DNA of 7,946 nucleotides from Candidatus Methanoperedens sp. (GCA_023249275.1 JAHFCV010000115.1:1-7946); one strand, 5' to 3'. Shown: positions 1-6,476, numbered from the stretch's first letter. The notes: generated from the sequence alone by a model not told the origin. Program-made: numbers and translations.

Positions 1-478
1 CGGCTTCCAGACCATTGTAACCTGCCAGCATGTTAAAGGCATTGGAAGCGCCTATCACGCCTATCGGGATTATCAGCAGCGGATACAGCAGTCCGATATC
101 CATTATGCCGAGAAAAGGGAATGCCATTGTGTTCTGCCCGGCATTTATCACCATCAAAGGCACAGGTATCAGGAAAGTAAGCAATACCTTTTTGCTCTGC
201 CTTATTCCTGTCCTCCATCCCAGCAGGTCATCTATCATGCCAATATTTGTAGCAATTAATATGCTCGCTACGACTGCAAGAACTTCAGTTATTGAATTAT
301 TGTTTGAGTAATAAAAAGTGTCAAAGGCTATGTATACCAGAAGGGAAAAAACAGTGCTGAAAACGACTACAATCCCCCCCATCTCAGCTACGTCTCTCTG
401 GTCTTTCTTATGCAGGTCTTTGCCCACGAAGCCTCTGGCTTTGGCTTTTCGGATCCAGGCTTTTGCATATAGATAATC
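1..478 (-). pseudogene. GT4 (Alg7/DPAGT1-like GlcNAc-1-phosphotransferase), N-terminal part, copy A
   Basis: Reading the minus strand from 478 to 1 gives about 159 open codons of a polytopic membrane protein of glycosyltransferase family 4, the family that moves GlcNAc-1-phosphate from UDP-GlcNAc to a polyprenyl or dolichyl phosphate in the membrane. Visible landmarks, numbered from codon 476-478: RGFVGKDLHKKD near residues 15-26, AEMGG near 31-35, the catalytic Asp pair in IGMIDDLLGWR (Asp 83-84), and NAFNMLAGYNGLEAG starting near 146. Hydrophobic segments lie between them. A stop codon at 479-481 precedes the frame and no ATG lies before the core; the first transmembrane helix expected ahead of the RKAKARG region is missing. 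The only early start is a GTG at 425-427. If the window is circular, this part continues in frame into 7925-7453. Family assignment is firm; function of the truncated gene is doubtful. Confidence 0.8.
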
Positions 479-509
479 TTATAAACATAATACCCAATAA
501 TAGTATAAT
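478..509 (+). promoter_or_regulatory. TATA-like promoter of the AbiE operon, probably leaderless
   Basis: A TTATAAAC box at 479-486 is centred about 27 bp before the ATG at 510, where an archaeal TATA box would place transcription start at or next to the start codon. No Shine-Dalgarno sequence lies before the ATG, which fits a leaderless message. The box lies directly at the point where GT4 homology on the opposite strand stops. Inference from spacing only. Confidence 0.4.
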
Positions 510-1298
510 ATGATTAAAAATATCTATTTGAGTAAACAAGAACAGATGGTGTTCAACGTTATATCATCCGCTGACATGGCGTATACCGATGAAATAGGAG
601 ATATTTTTCCGATATTAAAACCCTATCAAATAAACAAAATCTGTTATAGCCTCTCATCAAAAGGATATTTATACAGGCTAAAAAAAGGGGTTTACCTGGT
701 CCAAAAAAAACCGTCCGACTTTCCTGCCATAAAAAACCCATATAAAATCGCTTTGGTGCTATTCAAGGGATATATCGGCTTCTCAACAGCGCTCAGACTC
801 TATGACCTTATAGATTACGAACCATTCACCATATTCATAGTGACAGAGAACAAATCCACTGAGAAAATAATAGGAGAATATACATTCAAAGCTGTAGCAA
901 TAGGCGAGAAAGCCACAGGGATGACATATTATAAAGATGTTTACATCTCTACAATAGCAAAGACCTTCTTTGACTGCTTTTATAAACCGCAGTATGGAGG
1001 AGGTTATTCAACGATAACGAAAGCACTGTATGATGCTGACGTAGCTTGGGATGAGTTTCTGCATTATTTTGATTTTGCATCCAGTTCTTTATGCCAAAGG
1101 ACCGGATATGTTCTGGAGTTGTTAAGCCAGGAGACAGATAAAATCCCGGAAGAGGTTTTGCAATATTTCAGAAAAAGGATTAAAAATAATACAAAATTGT
1201 TACCATCTGCTGGCGGCAAGGGACACTACATAAAAAGATGGATGCTGCTTGATAATTTAGGGAAAGAAAATATACTCTCATGGTGGCACCATGGCTGA
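510..1298 (+). CDS. AbiEi-like type IV antitoxin / transcriptional regulator
   Basis: The 262-residue protein has the layout of AbiEi antitoxins: an N-terminal winged-helix domain (about residues 8-66, ending in the wing-like YRLKKGVYLV) and a mixed C-terminal domain. Members of this family repress their own operon and counteract the partner nucleotidyltransferase without stably binding it (type IV toxin-antitoxin). The next gene is an AbiEii nucleotidyltransferase that overlaps it by 8 bp (ATGGCTGA), so the two are almost certainly translationally coupled. The ATG at 510 is the first possible start and suits the TATA box at 479-486. AbiE systems were first described as abortive-infection phage defence. 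The gene looks intact. The family call rests on domain layout and partner, not on a search. Confidence 0.8.
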   Translation: MIKNIYLSKQEQMVFNVISSADMAYTDEIGDIFPILKPYQINKICYSLSSKGYLYRLKKGVYLVQKKPSDFPAIKNPYKIALVLFKGYIGFSTALRLYDLIDYEPFTIFIVTENKSTEKIIGEYTFKAVAIGEKATGMTYYKDVYISTIAKTFFDCFYKPQYGGGYSTITKALYDADVAWDEFLHYFDFASSSLCQRTGYVLELLSQETDKIPEEVLQYFRKRIKNNTKLLPSAGGKGHYIKRWMLLDNLGKENILSWWHHG

Positions 1299-2112
1299 TC
1301 CTGAAATTTTGAGATATTTGTCTATAAAAACCGGTCTTGGTTTAAAGTTCCTATCAAAAGACGAGAAGATTTCAATTGCCCTGGAACAATTGAGAGAACT
1401 GTTCCCTGAGGTAATTTTGAAAGGGGGGACTGCTTTGAACAGGGTACACCTCATAAAATCAGGAGTTAGCAGATTTTCAGAGGATATAGATTTAGATTTT
1501 GTCTCGGATATGGATCTGGATAAGAAAATCTCTACTATAAATGAAAGGGTTGGAGGAATAAAAGGTTTTGATGTGGAGGGGCCTCATATCGTCCACAGGA
1601 CTCTTAGATACGATTGCTATTATATGAACGAGTTTGGTGATAGAGATCGGATAAGGTTAGAGTTCTATCTTACACAAACTGCATCCCTGAAGCTGGTAGA
1701 TGTCCTGGTAAAATCTCCTTTCGTAGAGACGCATCCAGCTATCTTCAAGGTTTATTCTCTGGAAGATCTGATGGCACGGAAGTTAATCGCTTTATACAAC
1801 AGGATGGAAGGAAAAGATATCTACGATATGTTCTACTGCTTAGAGACGGATTTTGATAAAGAGGCTCTGCTCAAGGCATTAAATCTCATGCTTAATTTTT
1901 ACAGGATAGATAAAAAGGATTTTCTGGACAACCTTTTGTTGAGATTAAAAAATGCAAAAGCTAATAGTCATTTCATAGGAAACTCTGCCAATCACTTTAT
2001 ACCCAGAAACCTGAGGCCGAACTGGAAGGTTTTTATTGACACTCTGATCTTAAAATTGGAAGATATTGCAGACCTCCTATCGATATCGAATAAAATAAAA
2101 AACCGCAGATGA
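1291..2112 (+). CDS. AbiEii-like nucleotidyltransferase toxin
   Basis: A 273-residue DNA-polymerase-beta-fold nucleotidyltransferase of the AbiEii group. The nucleotide-binding motif KGGTALNR is at about residues 43-50 and the metal-binding acidic motif RFSEDIDLDF at about 60-69. The helical motif SLEDLMARKLIALYNRMEGKD (about 155-175), followed by IYDMF, matches the Lys and Arg/Asp-containing C-terminal motifs of the family. Known members stop growth; some do so by adding nucleotides to tRNA. All key motifs are present, so it should be active. It follows the antitoxin gene with an 8-bp overlap. The last codons (KNRR and the stop) lie inside a CCGCAGATGAAGGCAGAT repeat-like sequence, so the extreme C-terminus may have been supplied by a repeat inserted at the gene end. 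Confidence 0.88.
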   Translation: MADPEILRYLSIKTGLGLKFLSKDEKISIALEQLRELFPEVILKGGTALNRVHLIKSGVSRFSEDIDLDFVSDMDLDKKISTINERVGGIKGFDVEGPHIVHRTLRYDCYYMNEFGDRDRIRLEFYLTQTASLKLVDVLVKSPFVETHPAIFKVYSLEDLMARKLIALYNRMEGKDIYDMFYCLETDFDKEALLKALNLMLNFYRIDKKDFLDNLLLRLKNAKANSHFIGNSANHFIPRNLRPNWKVFIDTLILKLEDIADLLSISNKIKNRR

Positions 2113-2160
2113 AGGCAGATTCAGCCTGTATATTGTGATTATCGACAGGATTGACCGGAT
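2099..2160 (+). repeat. Short repeat-like units at the 3' end of the AbiE operon
   Basis: This stretch holds two imperfect units of GCAGATgaAg (CCGCAGATGAAG then GCAGATTCAG), then GACAGGATTGACCGGAT at 2144-2160. The latter resembles GACAGGATTCACAGGATT at 7327-7344, which also stands directly before a GT4 tail. Similar AGGATT-nACAGGATT strings are, as far as I recall, common dispersed repeats in methanogen-related archaea. The AbiEii stop codon lies inside the first unit. Confidence 0.45.
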
Positions 2161-2260
2161 TTATTATCACATTATAAATATTAATCTCTCGGCGCCAACA
2201 TGTCCTCCGAAGCAACCTTTTATTTCCTGAAATCCCAAGCAAGAACCTCCGCCTTAAGCC
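2161..2260 (-). repeat. GT4 tail repeat, copy 1
   Basis: This is the 3' flank of the GT4 gene, present four times in the window. On the plus strand it begins TTATTATCACATTATAAATA, reaches GGCGCC exactly 30 bases later (2191-2196), and ends at the GT4 stop codon. The other copies have GGCGCC at 3954, 6155 and 7383. It contains no open reading frame worth calling. It may carry the original 3' untranslated region, or be the edge of the duplicated unit. Confidence 0.75.
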
Positions 2261-3023
2261 CTACGACCCGTAGAACGAATACAGCGTAAACAGCGCGATT
2301 ACCACCTGGAATAACAGCACGACCAGCACAACCTCATATTCGTATGCCCTGCCTTTTATTTTTCTTAAGAATAAAATAGCGAGGTGAGGGATGCTGTATA
2401 CCCCATCTCTAACCGCGAGCGATCCATCTTCCAGGAGTTGTGCAAAAGATTGTGCTCTGAGTTTACCTCTTGCTTTCAGCAGGAATTCGACATAGTACAG
2501 GAAAAAGATTATAACAGCAGATTTTTCCATGTTGCCTACAATTGCCACTATTGCTACAATCGCCCCAACAGGATATGTTAATGTATCGCCGGGAAATACC
2601 CTTGCCGGGTATTTATTAAAATACAGTAAAGCAACTAAGGCAGAAACTGTTGTAACAACAACCACTGTGGCTACCGTATCTCCGTTGCTGTAAGCTATAA
2701 TGCCGAGCGTGGAAAGTATTACTATCCCCATCCCTGCTTCCAACCCATTGTAACCTGCCAGCATGTTAAATGCATTGGAAGCGCCTATCACGCCTATCGG
2801 GATTATCAGCAGCGGATACAGCAGCCCGATATCTATTGTGCCAAGGTATGGAAATCCCATTGTGCTCTGCCCTGCATTTATCACCATGAAGAGTGTCAAA
2901 GGCGATGTATATGAGGAGGGAAAAAACAGCACTGAATACTACTACAATTCCCCCCATCTCAGCTACTTCTCTCTGGTCTTTCTTATGCAGGTCTTTACCT
3001 ACGAAGCCTCTGGCTCTGCGTAA
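2261..3023 (-). pseudogene. GT4 copy B, internally deleted and frameshifted
   Basis: This minus-strand copy begins at 3023 with RRARGFVGKDLHKKD, reads AEMGG and one membrane segment, and then loses frame near 2888-2895. After the break the family sequence resumes in another frame as VINAGQSTMGF and runs to the end (NAFNMLAGYNGLEAG, VFPGDT, then LYSFYGS and the TAG at 2261). Compared with copy A, exactly 158 bp are missing (copy A about 155-313), which changes frame and removes about 53 residues, including the IDDLLGWR Asp pair needed for catalysis. The remaining 223-codon frame from 2932 would lack the N-terminal third of the enzyme. A dead gene on the evidence seen. It shares a 118-nt perfect match with copy D (2322-2439 = 7514-7631). 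Confidence 0.88.
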
Positions 3024-3222
3024 TTACGAAGGTATTTAAAAAAAAATTATGGGCTACATCTAACTTTGATGAACCCAAAGATATCTGTCCTTTTTTGACG
3101 GGTTCATCAAACCAAAAGTCTACTGATCAAAATCGTCTTATATTTTTCTGTAGCGTGCTGCCATTGTGTTGCTCTTCACTCTGAATTCTTATGTATCTGC
3201 TTGATAGCGATGGATGAATTTT
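3024..3222. other. Intergenic stretch with a perfect 12-bp inverted repeat
   Basis: No credible gene is seen here. The notable element is TTTGATGAACCC at 3065-3076 with its exact reverse complement GGGTTCATCAAA at 3100-3111, separated by 23 nt that include the small palindrome AGATATCT. Transcribed either way it would form a strong hairpin. It lies about 110 bp past the end of the protease gene at 3223 (minus strand), so it could end that transcript, but a clean U-run after the stem is absent. Confidence 0.6.
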
Positions 3223-3582
3223 TCATTCCTTAATTATGATCTTACCTTTCTTACCATCAAAAGTAATTAAGAAATGTTTCATCGCATTTCTACCTATCAG
3301 TATTTCATTCCCCAGAGTATAGTGAATCTCTACAGGAATCGTCTTGCCAGCAATATTGAGATTGCACCAGGAAAACCCGACTTCTGCCCAACCCAATGGA
3401 GTTCCGAGTTCAAGTAACCCTATTTCCGAAAAGTCCAGATCATCCCACAGTTGCTTGGGTAGCGAACACCAATCCGATCCAGAATCTACAAGAGCAGGAT
3501 GTTTTGATTTGCGACTGTTAAATGGATTTAAAATTTCAACTGGTATGAGTGGAATATCTTCTGTGTATTTCCACTCCATCAT
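3223..3582 (-). CDS. Retropepsin-like (clan AA) aspartyl protease
   Basis: A small single-domain protein of about 119 residues. Numbered from the upstream GTG at 3591, the catalytic signature ALVDSGSDWCSLP places the active-site Asp at residue 36 (D-S-G, the form used by retroviral-type proteases). The second hallmark, NEILIGRNAMKHFLITFD, is at about 95-112 and corresponds to the ILG-type flap/core motif. Enzymes of this size act as homodimers. I prefer the ATG at 3582, because it overlaps the upstream stop as ATGA and has GGGCGAG just before it; the GTG at 3591 would add three residues. No signal peptide or membrane segment is seen, so it should be cytoplasmic. Its substrate is unknown; the tight link to a small partner gene among toxin-antitoxin cassettes raises an addiction-like role, which is inference. 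Confidence 0.82.
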   Translation of the reverse strand: MMEWKYTEDIPLIPVEILNPFNSRKSKHPALVDSGSDWCSLPKQLWDDLDFSEIGLLELGTPLGWAEVGFSWCNLNIAGKTIPVEIHYTLGNEILIGRNAMKHFLITFDGKKGKIIIKE

Positions 3583-3818
3583 CTCGCCCACACTATGGGT
3601 TTATCGGGATTAACGTTTAAAAGATAGATGTGTCTGTGTAAAGCATCTACTGCAATCCTTTGCATCAAAGTTAGCGCCTCATCCTTATTTATGATATCTA
3701 AAATCTTTTTTTGATCGAGATCGATTACTACAATACCCCCCTTGCGCTTTCTAATTTCCTCAAAATGAGCTTTATACACTTCATGCGCAATCCTATTTGA
3801 CTCTGAAAGTGTTGGCAT
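3579..3818 (-). CDS. Small protein of unknown function, partner of the protease
   Basis: A 79-residue protein that starts with a charged helix (about residues 5-27, HEVYKAHFEEIRKRKGG). A short strand-like segment follows (GIVVIDLDQKKILDI, about 28-42), then a helix (EALTLMQRIAVDALHR) and a final LLNVNPDKPIVWAR. The pattern faintly resembles small DUF5678-like proteins often found next to archaeal toxin-type genes, but I cannot confirm this. It precedes the aspartyl protease with a 4-bp ATGA overlap, the order typical of antitoxin before toxin. The ATG at 3818 suits an AT-rich promoter about 25 bp upstream; another ATG at 3828 is out of frame. It could be a protease substrate, regulator or antitoxin; none is shown by sequence. 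Confidence 0.7.
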   Translation of the reverse strand: MPTLSESNRIAHEVYKAHFEEIRKRKGGIVVIDLDQKKILDIINKDEALTLMQRIAVDALHRHIYLLNVNPDKPIVWAR

Positions 3819-3833
3819 ACCAGTACATACGAC

Positions 3834-3847
3834 CTAATAATTAATAA
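3834..3847 (-). promoter_or_regulatory. Possible TATA box of the protease operon
   Basis: On the minus strand TTATTAATTATTAG is centred about 25 bp before the ATG at 3818, which fits a leaderless archaeal start. No Shine-Dalgarno is visible. The region is AT-rich throughout, so other boxes are possible. Confidence 0.3.
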
Positions 3848-3923
3848 CTTTATTGTACTACTAATTCTGTCCCAAACCTGACACGAATTAAATATTTTGT
3901 TCTTTATGCATTGGGCACATGAT

Positions 3924-4000
3924 TTATTATCACATCGTAAATATTAATCTCCCGGCGCCGATACTTGGAGCAGTCTTTTCAATCCCGAAATCCTGTGCAA
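3924..4000 (-). repeat. GT4 tail repeat, copy 2, without a GT4 gene
   Basis: TTATTATCAC at 3924-3933 and GGCGCC at 3954-3959 have the same 30-base spacing as the other tails, and similarity continues weakly as GATACTTGGAGCAG and CGAAATCCTG to about 4000. Where the others enter the GT4 stop codon and C-terminus, this copy loses similarity and is followed within about 45 bases by a GC-rich double-hairpin repeat. It is a solo remnant of the unit. Together with the next repeat it fills the 330-base gap between genes; I see no gene in it. Confidence 0.65.
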
Positions 4001-4045
4001 AGCGAAGGCGCACTCGGGGATTTCCTTAACCTTCATTCATACGAA

Positions 4046-4102
4046 CTGCGCTGGGGCAAGCCCCAGACCCCAGGGAAGCGCCGCCTGTCGGCGGAGGTTA
4101 GC
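4046..4102 (+). repeat. GC-rich double-hairpin repeat, copy 1
   Basis: Two stems lie in a row. CTGGGGC pairs with GCCCCAG across two bases (4051-4066) and CCGCC pairs with GGCGG across TGTC (4081-4094). A second copy at 6477-6534 is about 85-90% identical and in the same orientation, with both stems kept while the loop bases differ. It lies about 48 bp after the end of the minus-strand nucleotidyltransferase gene, so it may act as a transcript end or be a REP/MITE-like repeat. Confidence 0.75.
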
Positions 4103-4149
4103 GGCTTCTCCTGGTTGTGTCTCAGACCAGAACAAACTATTTATACAAT

Positions 4150-4884
4150 TTAATAAATATAAGAAGATTTTACCTTTTCCGCTATCTCAATCAAATTCTT
4201 TGCAATTTGCTGCTCCTCTTTCATTGTCATCTTTTTTCCAGTATAATCCAACCAGATTTTTCTGAATGTCCCCTTTCTGATTTTTCCCACAAGGTCAAGG
4301 ACGCTGTCAGATATATGCCTCGAAAGTCCAGATGATGCACAATTTTGTGAAAGTTTTTCTAAATCAATATTTTTCCACTGGTCAAAAAGAAGTGAAACAA
4401 TATCAATCAAGTCTTTTTCACGATTTTTTGTCATAAGTTTCATTATCATCAAGTCTTCCAAAGCCACGACAGAAGCCTTCACTGTTATTTTTCTGCCTTC
4501 TTCATGATAGCCGGAAATGTTGAGAAGCCTTGCAGAGTTGAATATATCATTCGTTAGTGGATAGCTTTTTCCAGTAGAGATATCAAAGACCTTACCGATG
4601 CTGATATGCAAATCCACATATCCGCCGTCAATCTTCTTCCTTCCCGCGAGAATGTCTTTCTTTTCCTCTGCCTCGTAGCCTAATGAATTCAAGAACCCTT
4701 TAAGTTTCCAGATATCGCCTTTTGCGATGAAGTCCATATCCTTCGTGTATCTGTATCCGGTGGTGTAGGCGCGCACAGCATAACCGCCTATGAGCACAAG
4801 CTTAACTCCCCATTTCTCGGCTTCAGCTTCGATATTTTTCAAATCATTCAGGCTCTCGAGCTCTATGATGATTTTCTTTTCCAC
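4150..4884 (-). CDS. Nucleotidyltransferase toxin, second (AbiEii/MNT-like) system
   Basis: A 244-residue protein with the nucleotidyltransferase fold. LIGGYAVRAY (Gly-Gly at 33-34) is the nucleotide-binding turn and YTKDMDFIAK holds the metal-binding Asp 49 and Asp 51. YVDLHIS supplies a likely third carboxylate at Asp 91. VVALEDLMIMKLMTKNREKD (139-158) resembles the C-terminal Lys/Arg-Asp helix of AbiEii-type toxins. The catalytic set is complete. It begins with a GTG at 4884, three bases after the stop of the gene before it, with GGTG six bases ahead as a probable ribosome site, so it depends on its partner for translation. It is clearly different in sequence from the AbiEii at 1291-2112. 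Probably the toxin or effector of a two-gene system; the substrate (tRNA, protein or other) is unknown. Confidence 0.8.
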   Translation of the reverse strand: MEKKIIIELESLNDLKNIEAEAEKWGVKLVLIGGYAVRAYTTGYRYTKDMDFIAKGDIWKLKGFLNSLGYEAEEKKDILAGRKKIDGGYVDLHISIGKVFDISTGKSYPLTNDIFNSARLLNISGYHEEGRKITVKASVVALEDLMIMKLMTKNREKDLIDIVSLLFDQWKNIDLEKLSQNCASSGLSRHISDSVLDLVGKIRKGTFRKIWLDYTGKKMTMKEEQQIAKNLIEIAEKVKSSYIY

Positions 4885-4887
4885 AAA

Positions 4888-5838
4888 TTACACCAGATCC
4901 AAGATTGCTTTTTCAAACGCAGAATAATGGAAGCATTTCACATTCCATTTCCTTTCCAAACCCTCGTAATCGATGCGAACATGCTTTTCATCCTTACTGC
5001 CTATTGTGAAAATCTTCTTTTCAATGTTCTTATGAATCTGTTTTATTATAGCGCTGTCAAAAACGTCCTTTCCTGCTTCCCTGTTTAAGGCTTCCAAAGA
5101 AAAGCCCAGAGCATTGATAGCATGATATTCTGCGGATGCATTGATGACTTTTTTCCAATCCATCTTTTTCCTGTTTCTCAACAAAACTGCAAGCGTTCCT
5201 AATACTTCATTGTCTGCAAGGCTCTCTGCAACAGTGTAATGCAGCGGCTGCGTATGATCTATCATTTCTTTTGTTTCTGTGCGCTCTTTAAGATCGCTGT
5301 GAAAATGCACGGATTGTGTTTTCGATTTTGTCTCATGAAAAATAACACCATTAGCTATTATGGAATAATCGAAAAGCTTGAACAAAGAAATCCAGCCGTC
5401 CAAATCGTCTTCTGACACGGAAAAGTGGAAAACATTGACATCTCTGTAATAGTTTGTCCAGAATCCTATTGCGCTGTCTTTTATATTCATGTAATTCCAT
5501 TTTGCATGCTTGTTAGTATCTTCCACTATTTTATCGATAAAAGTCGGTTGTTTTCCAAAATGCCAGATAGAATAGATAGCCCACGCTTCGGTGACTTTTT
5601 CTGGAGCAAGCAGCCTGTAGAGATACACCCGTTGATCATAATCGGCTTTCTTATGTATGGCATAGCCATTGTCCTCCATCTCGTTCAGGAGCTTTGACGC
5701 ATATTTCAATTGGTTTGCGCTGAACCTTCCTTCAGCAGGGTAGATTTTGTCCATCGCATCCTCAAACCTGAAGAAGTCTTTATGGAAGCTGAGCCAGAGC
5801 CTGTCATAGACAGATTGCCACATTACCCGCATTGACAT
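4888..5838 (-). CDS. Putative antitoxin/regulator paired with the nucleotidyltransferase
   Basis: About 316 residues, with a winged-helix-like N-terminal part. ANQLKYASKLLNEMEDNGYA followed by YDQRVYLYRLLAPE looks like a recognition helix and wing, at about residues 40-80. The rest is a mixed domain I do not recognise. It precedes the nucleotidyltransferase in the usual antitoxin-first order, separated by 3 bp. I place the start at the ATG at 5838 because AGGTGA (5844-5849) stands five bases before it; a GTG at 5847 would overlap that site and add three residues. Two operator-like sites flank the TATA box upstream, consistent with self-repression. The AbiEi-like role is inferred from size, N-terminal domain and partner. 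Confidence 0.72.
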   Translation of the reverse strand: MSMRVMWQSVYDRLWLSFHKDFFRFEDAMDKIYPAEGRFSANQLKYASKLLNEMEDNGYAIHKKADYDQRVYLYRLLAPEKVTEAWAIYSIWHFGKQPTFIDKIVEDTNKHAKWNYMNIKDSAIGFWTNYYRDVNVFHFSVSEDDLDGWISLFKLFDYSIIANGVIFHETKSKTQSVHFHSDLKERTETKEMIDHTQPLHYTVAESLADNEVLGTLAVLLRNRKKMDWKKVINASAEYHAINALGFSLEALNREAGKDVFDSAIIKQIHKNIEKKIFTIGSKDEKHVRIDYEGLERKWNVKCFHYSAFEKAILDLV

Positions 5839-5843
5839 ATTAT

Positions 5844-5894
5844 TCACCTATTTTAGTAGGATAATTTAATATATTCTACTGTTTTGGTAGAATA
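5844..5894 (-). promoter_or_regulatory. Promoter with two related operator-like sites and a Shine-Dalgarno
   Basis: Site 1 is a perfect inverted repeat with 8-bp arms, TATTCTAC (5872-5879) and GTAGAATA (5887-5894), around a 7-bp spacer. Site 2, CCTATTTTAGTAGG (5847-5860), repeats its core: on the minus strand CTACCAAAACAG and CTACTAAAATAG match at 10 of 12 bases. Between them is the TATA-like ATATATTAAATTAT (5861-5874), centred about 30 bp before the ATG at 5838. AGGTGA at 5844-5849 is the ribosome site. A protein bound at both sites would cover the promoter; the downstream winged-helix-like protein is the natural candidate. Confidence 0.65.
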
Positions 5895-5964
5895 AAAAGA
5901 TATGCTTCCCTCTAAGCAACGTCACTCTGCAGTCATATCTCCACCAGCAGCAATCGTCCTCCCC

Positions 5965-6120
5965 TCAATCATACATCCCAGTGAACTCAGGCGACATGAA
6001 TTCCTTGAAAACCCGCTCCTGCCTCTGCTCACCCAGCCATTTGCCATAAGGCGGATGGCAAAGGTGCAGTTTAAGCAATAATGAAGATGGGGGGAGGCAA
6101 GTTCTCGAAGGATGGATGAA
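5965..6120 (-). pseudogene. Possible remnant of an unidentified gene
   Basis: The 5895-6142 gap holds no intact gene. On the minus strand a short open stretch ends at the TGA at 5965-5967 and includes CHPPYGKWLGEQRQE and then FKEFMSPEFTGMYD. This is protein-like in composition, unlike the leucine/serine-rich translation before it. The HPPYGKW string loosely recalls the PPY motif of methyltransferases, which is too little to name a family. No start codon or ribosome site supports expression. It may be the C-terminal scrap of a displaced gene. Confidence 0.25.
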
Positions 6121-6142
6121 ATTAAATATATAATATTATATT

Positions 6143-6224
6143 TATTAATCTCTCGGCGCCGATACGTTACCGAAGCAACCTTTTCTTGCCCTGAAATCCC
6201 ATACAGGAGCTTCGGCTTTAAGCC
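6143..6224 (-). repeat. GT4 tail repeat, copy 3
   Basis: The shared part starts at TATTAATCTC and includes GGCGCC at 6155-6160; the AT-rich bases before it differ from the other copies. From 6155 to 6221 it is identical, base for base over 67 nt, to 7383-7449 in tail copy 4. It leads into the stop codon of the C-terminal GT4 fragment. Confidence 0.75.
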
Positions 6225-6453
6225 CTATGACCCATAAAAAGAATACAGCGCAAACAGCGCGATTACCACCTGGAATAACAGCACGACCGGCACAACCTCG
6301 TATTCATACGCTGTACCTTTTATTTTTCTTAACAATAAAATAGCAATATGCGGTACGCTGTAAACCTTGTCTCTCACGGCAAGGGAGCCGTCATCTAACA
6401 ATTTAGCCGTCCATTCAGGTCTGAGTTTTCCTCTTGCTTTCAGATGGGATTCG
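6225..6453 (-). pseudogene. GT4 copy C, C-terminal fragment only
   Basis: From the TAG at 6225-6227 the minus strand reads the last 70 or so residues of GT4 (LKARGKLRPEWTAKLLDDG, then RDKVYSVPHIAILLLRKIKG, then LYSFYGS). Similarity to copies B and D ends near 6453 and the GC-rich repeat begins at 6477. In protein it differs from B and D at many sites (for example RPEWTAKLLDDG against RAQSFAQLLEDG), so it is the most diverged copy, although its tail is identical to that of copy D. It lacks every catalytic motif and cannot work. Confidence 0.87.
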
Positions 6454-6476
6454 AGAGAGAGCGGCAATCATGCAAG

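Noticed and set aside
30..311. 93-codon plus-strand frame inside GT4 copy A, and its equivalent at 2763-3023
   Set aside because: Antisense to GT4; it recurs only because the GT4 sequence is duplicated, and it has no promoter or ribosome site.
2033..2242. 69-codon minus-strand frame
   Set aside because: Spans the AbiEii 3' end and a tail repeat; no recognisable protein features.
2261..2932. A functional 223-residue membrane protein in copy B
   Set aside because: The frame is open, but it starts after a frameshifting deletion and lacks the catalytic Asp pair and N-terminal helices of the family.
3065..3126. C/D box guide RNA
   Set aside because: TGATGA and CTGA are present at plausible spacing, but D' and C' boxes are unclear and the perfect inverted repeat explains the TGATGA just as well; kept only as a possibility.
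3965..4153. 62-codon plus-strand frame across the solo tail and GC-rich repeat
   Set aside because: Built entirely from repeat sequence; the second repeat copy gives a different frame, so it is not a conserved protein.
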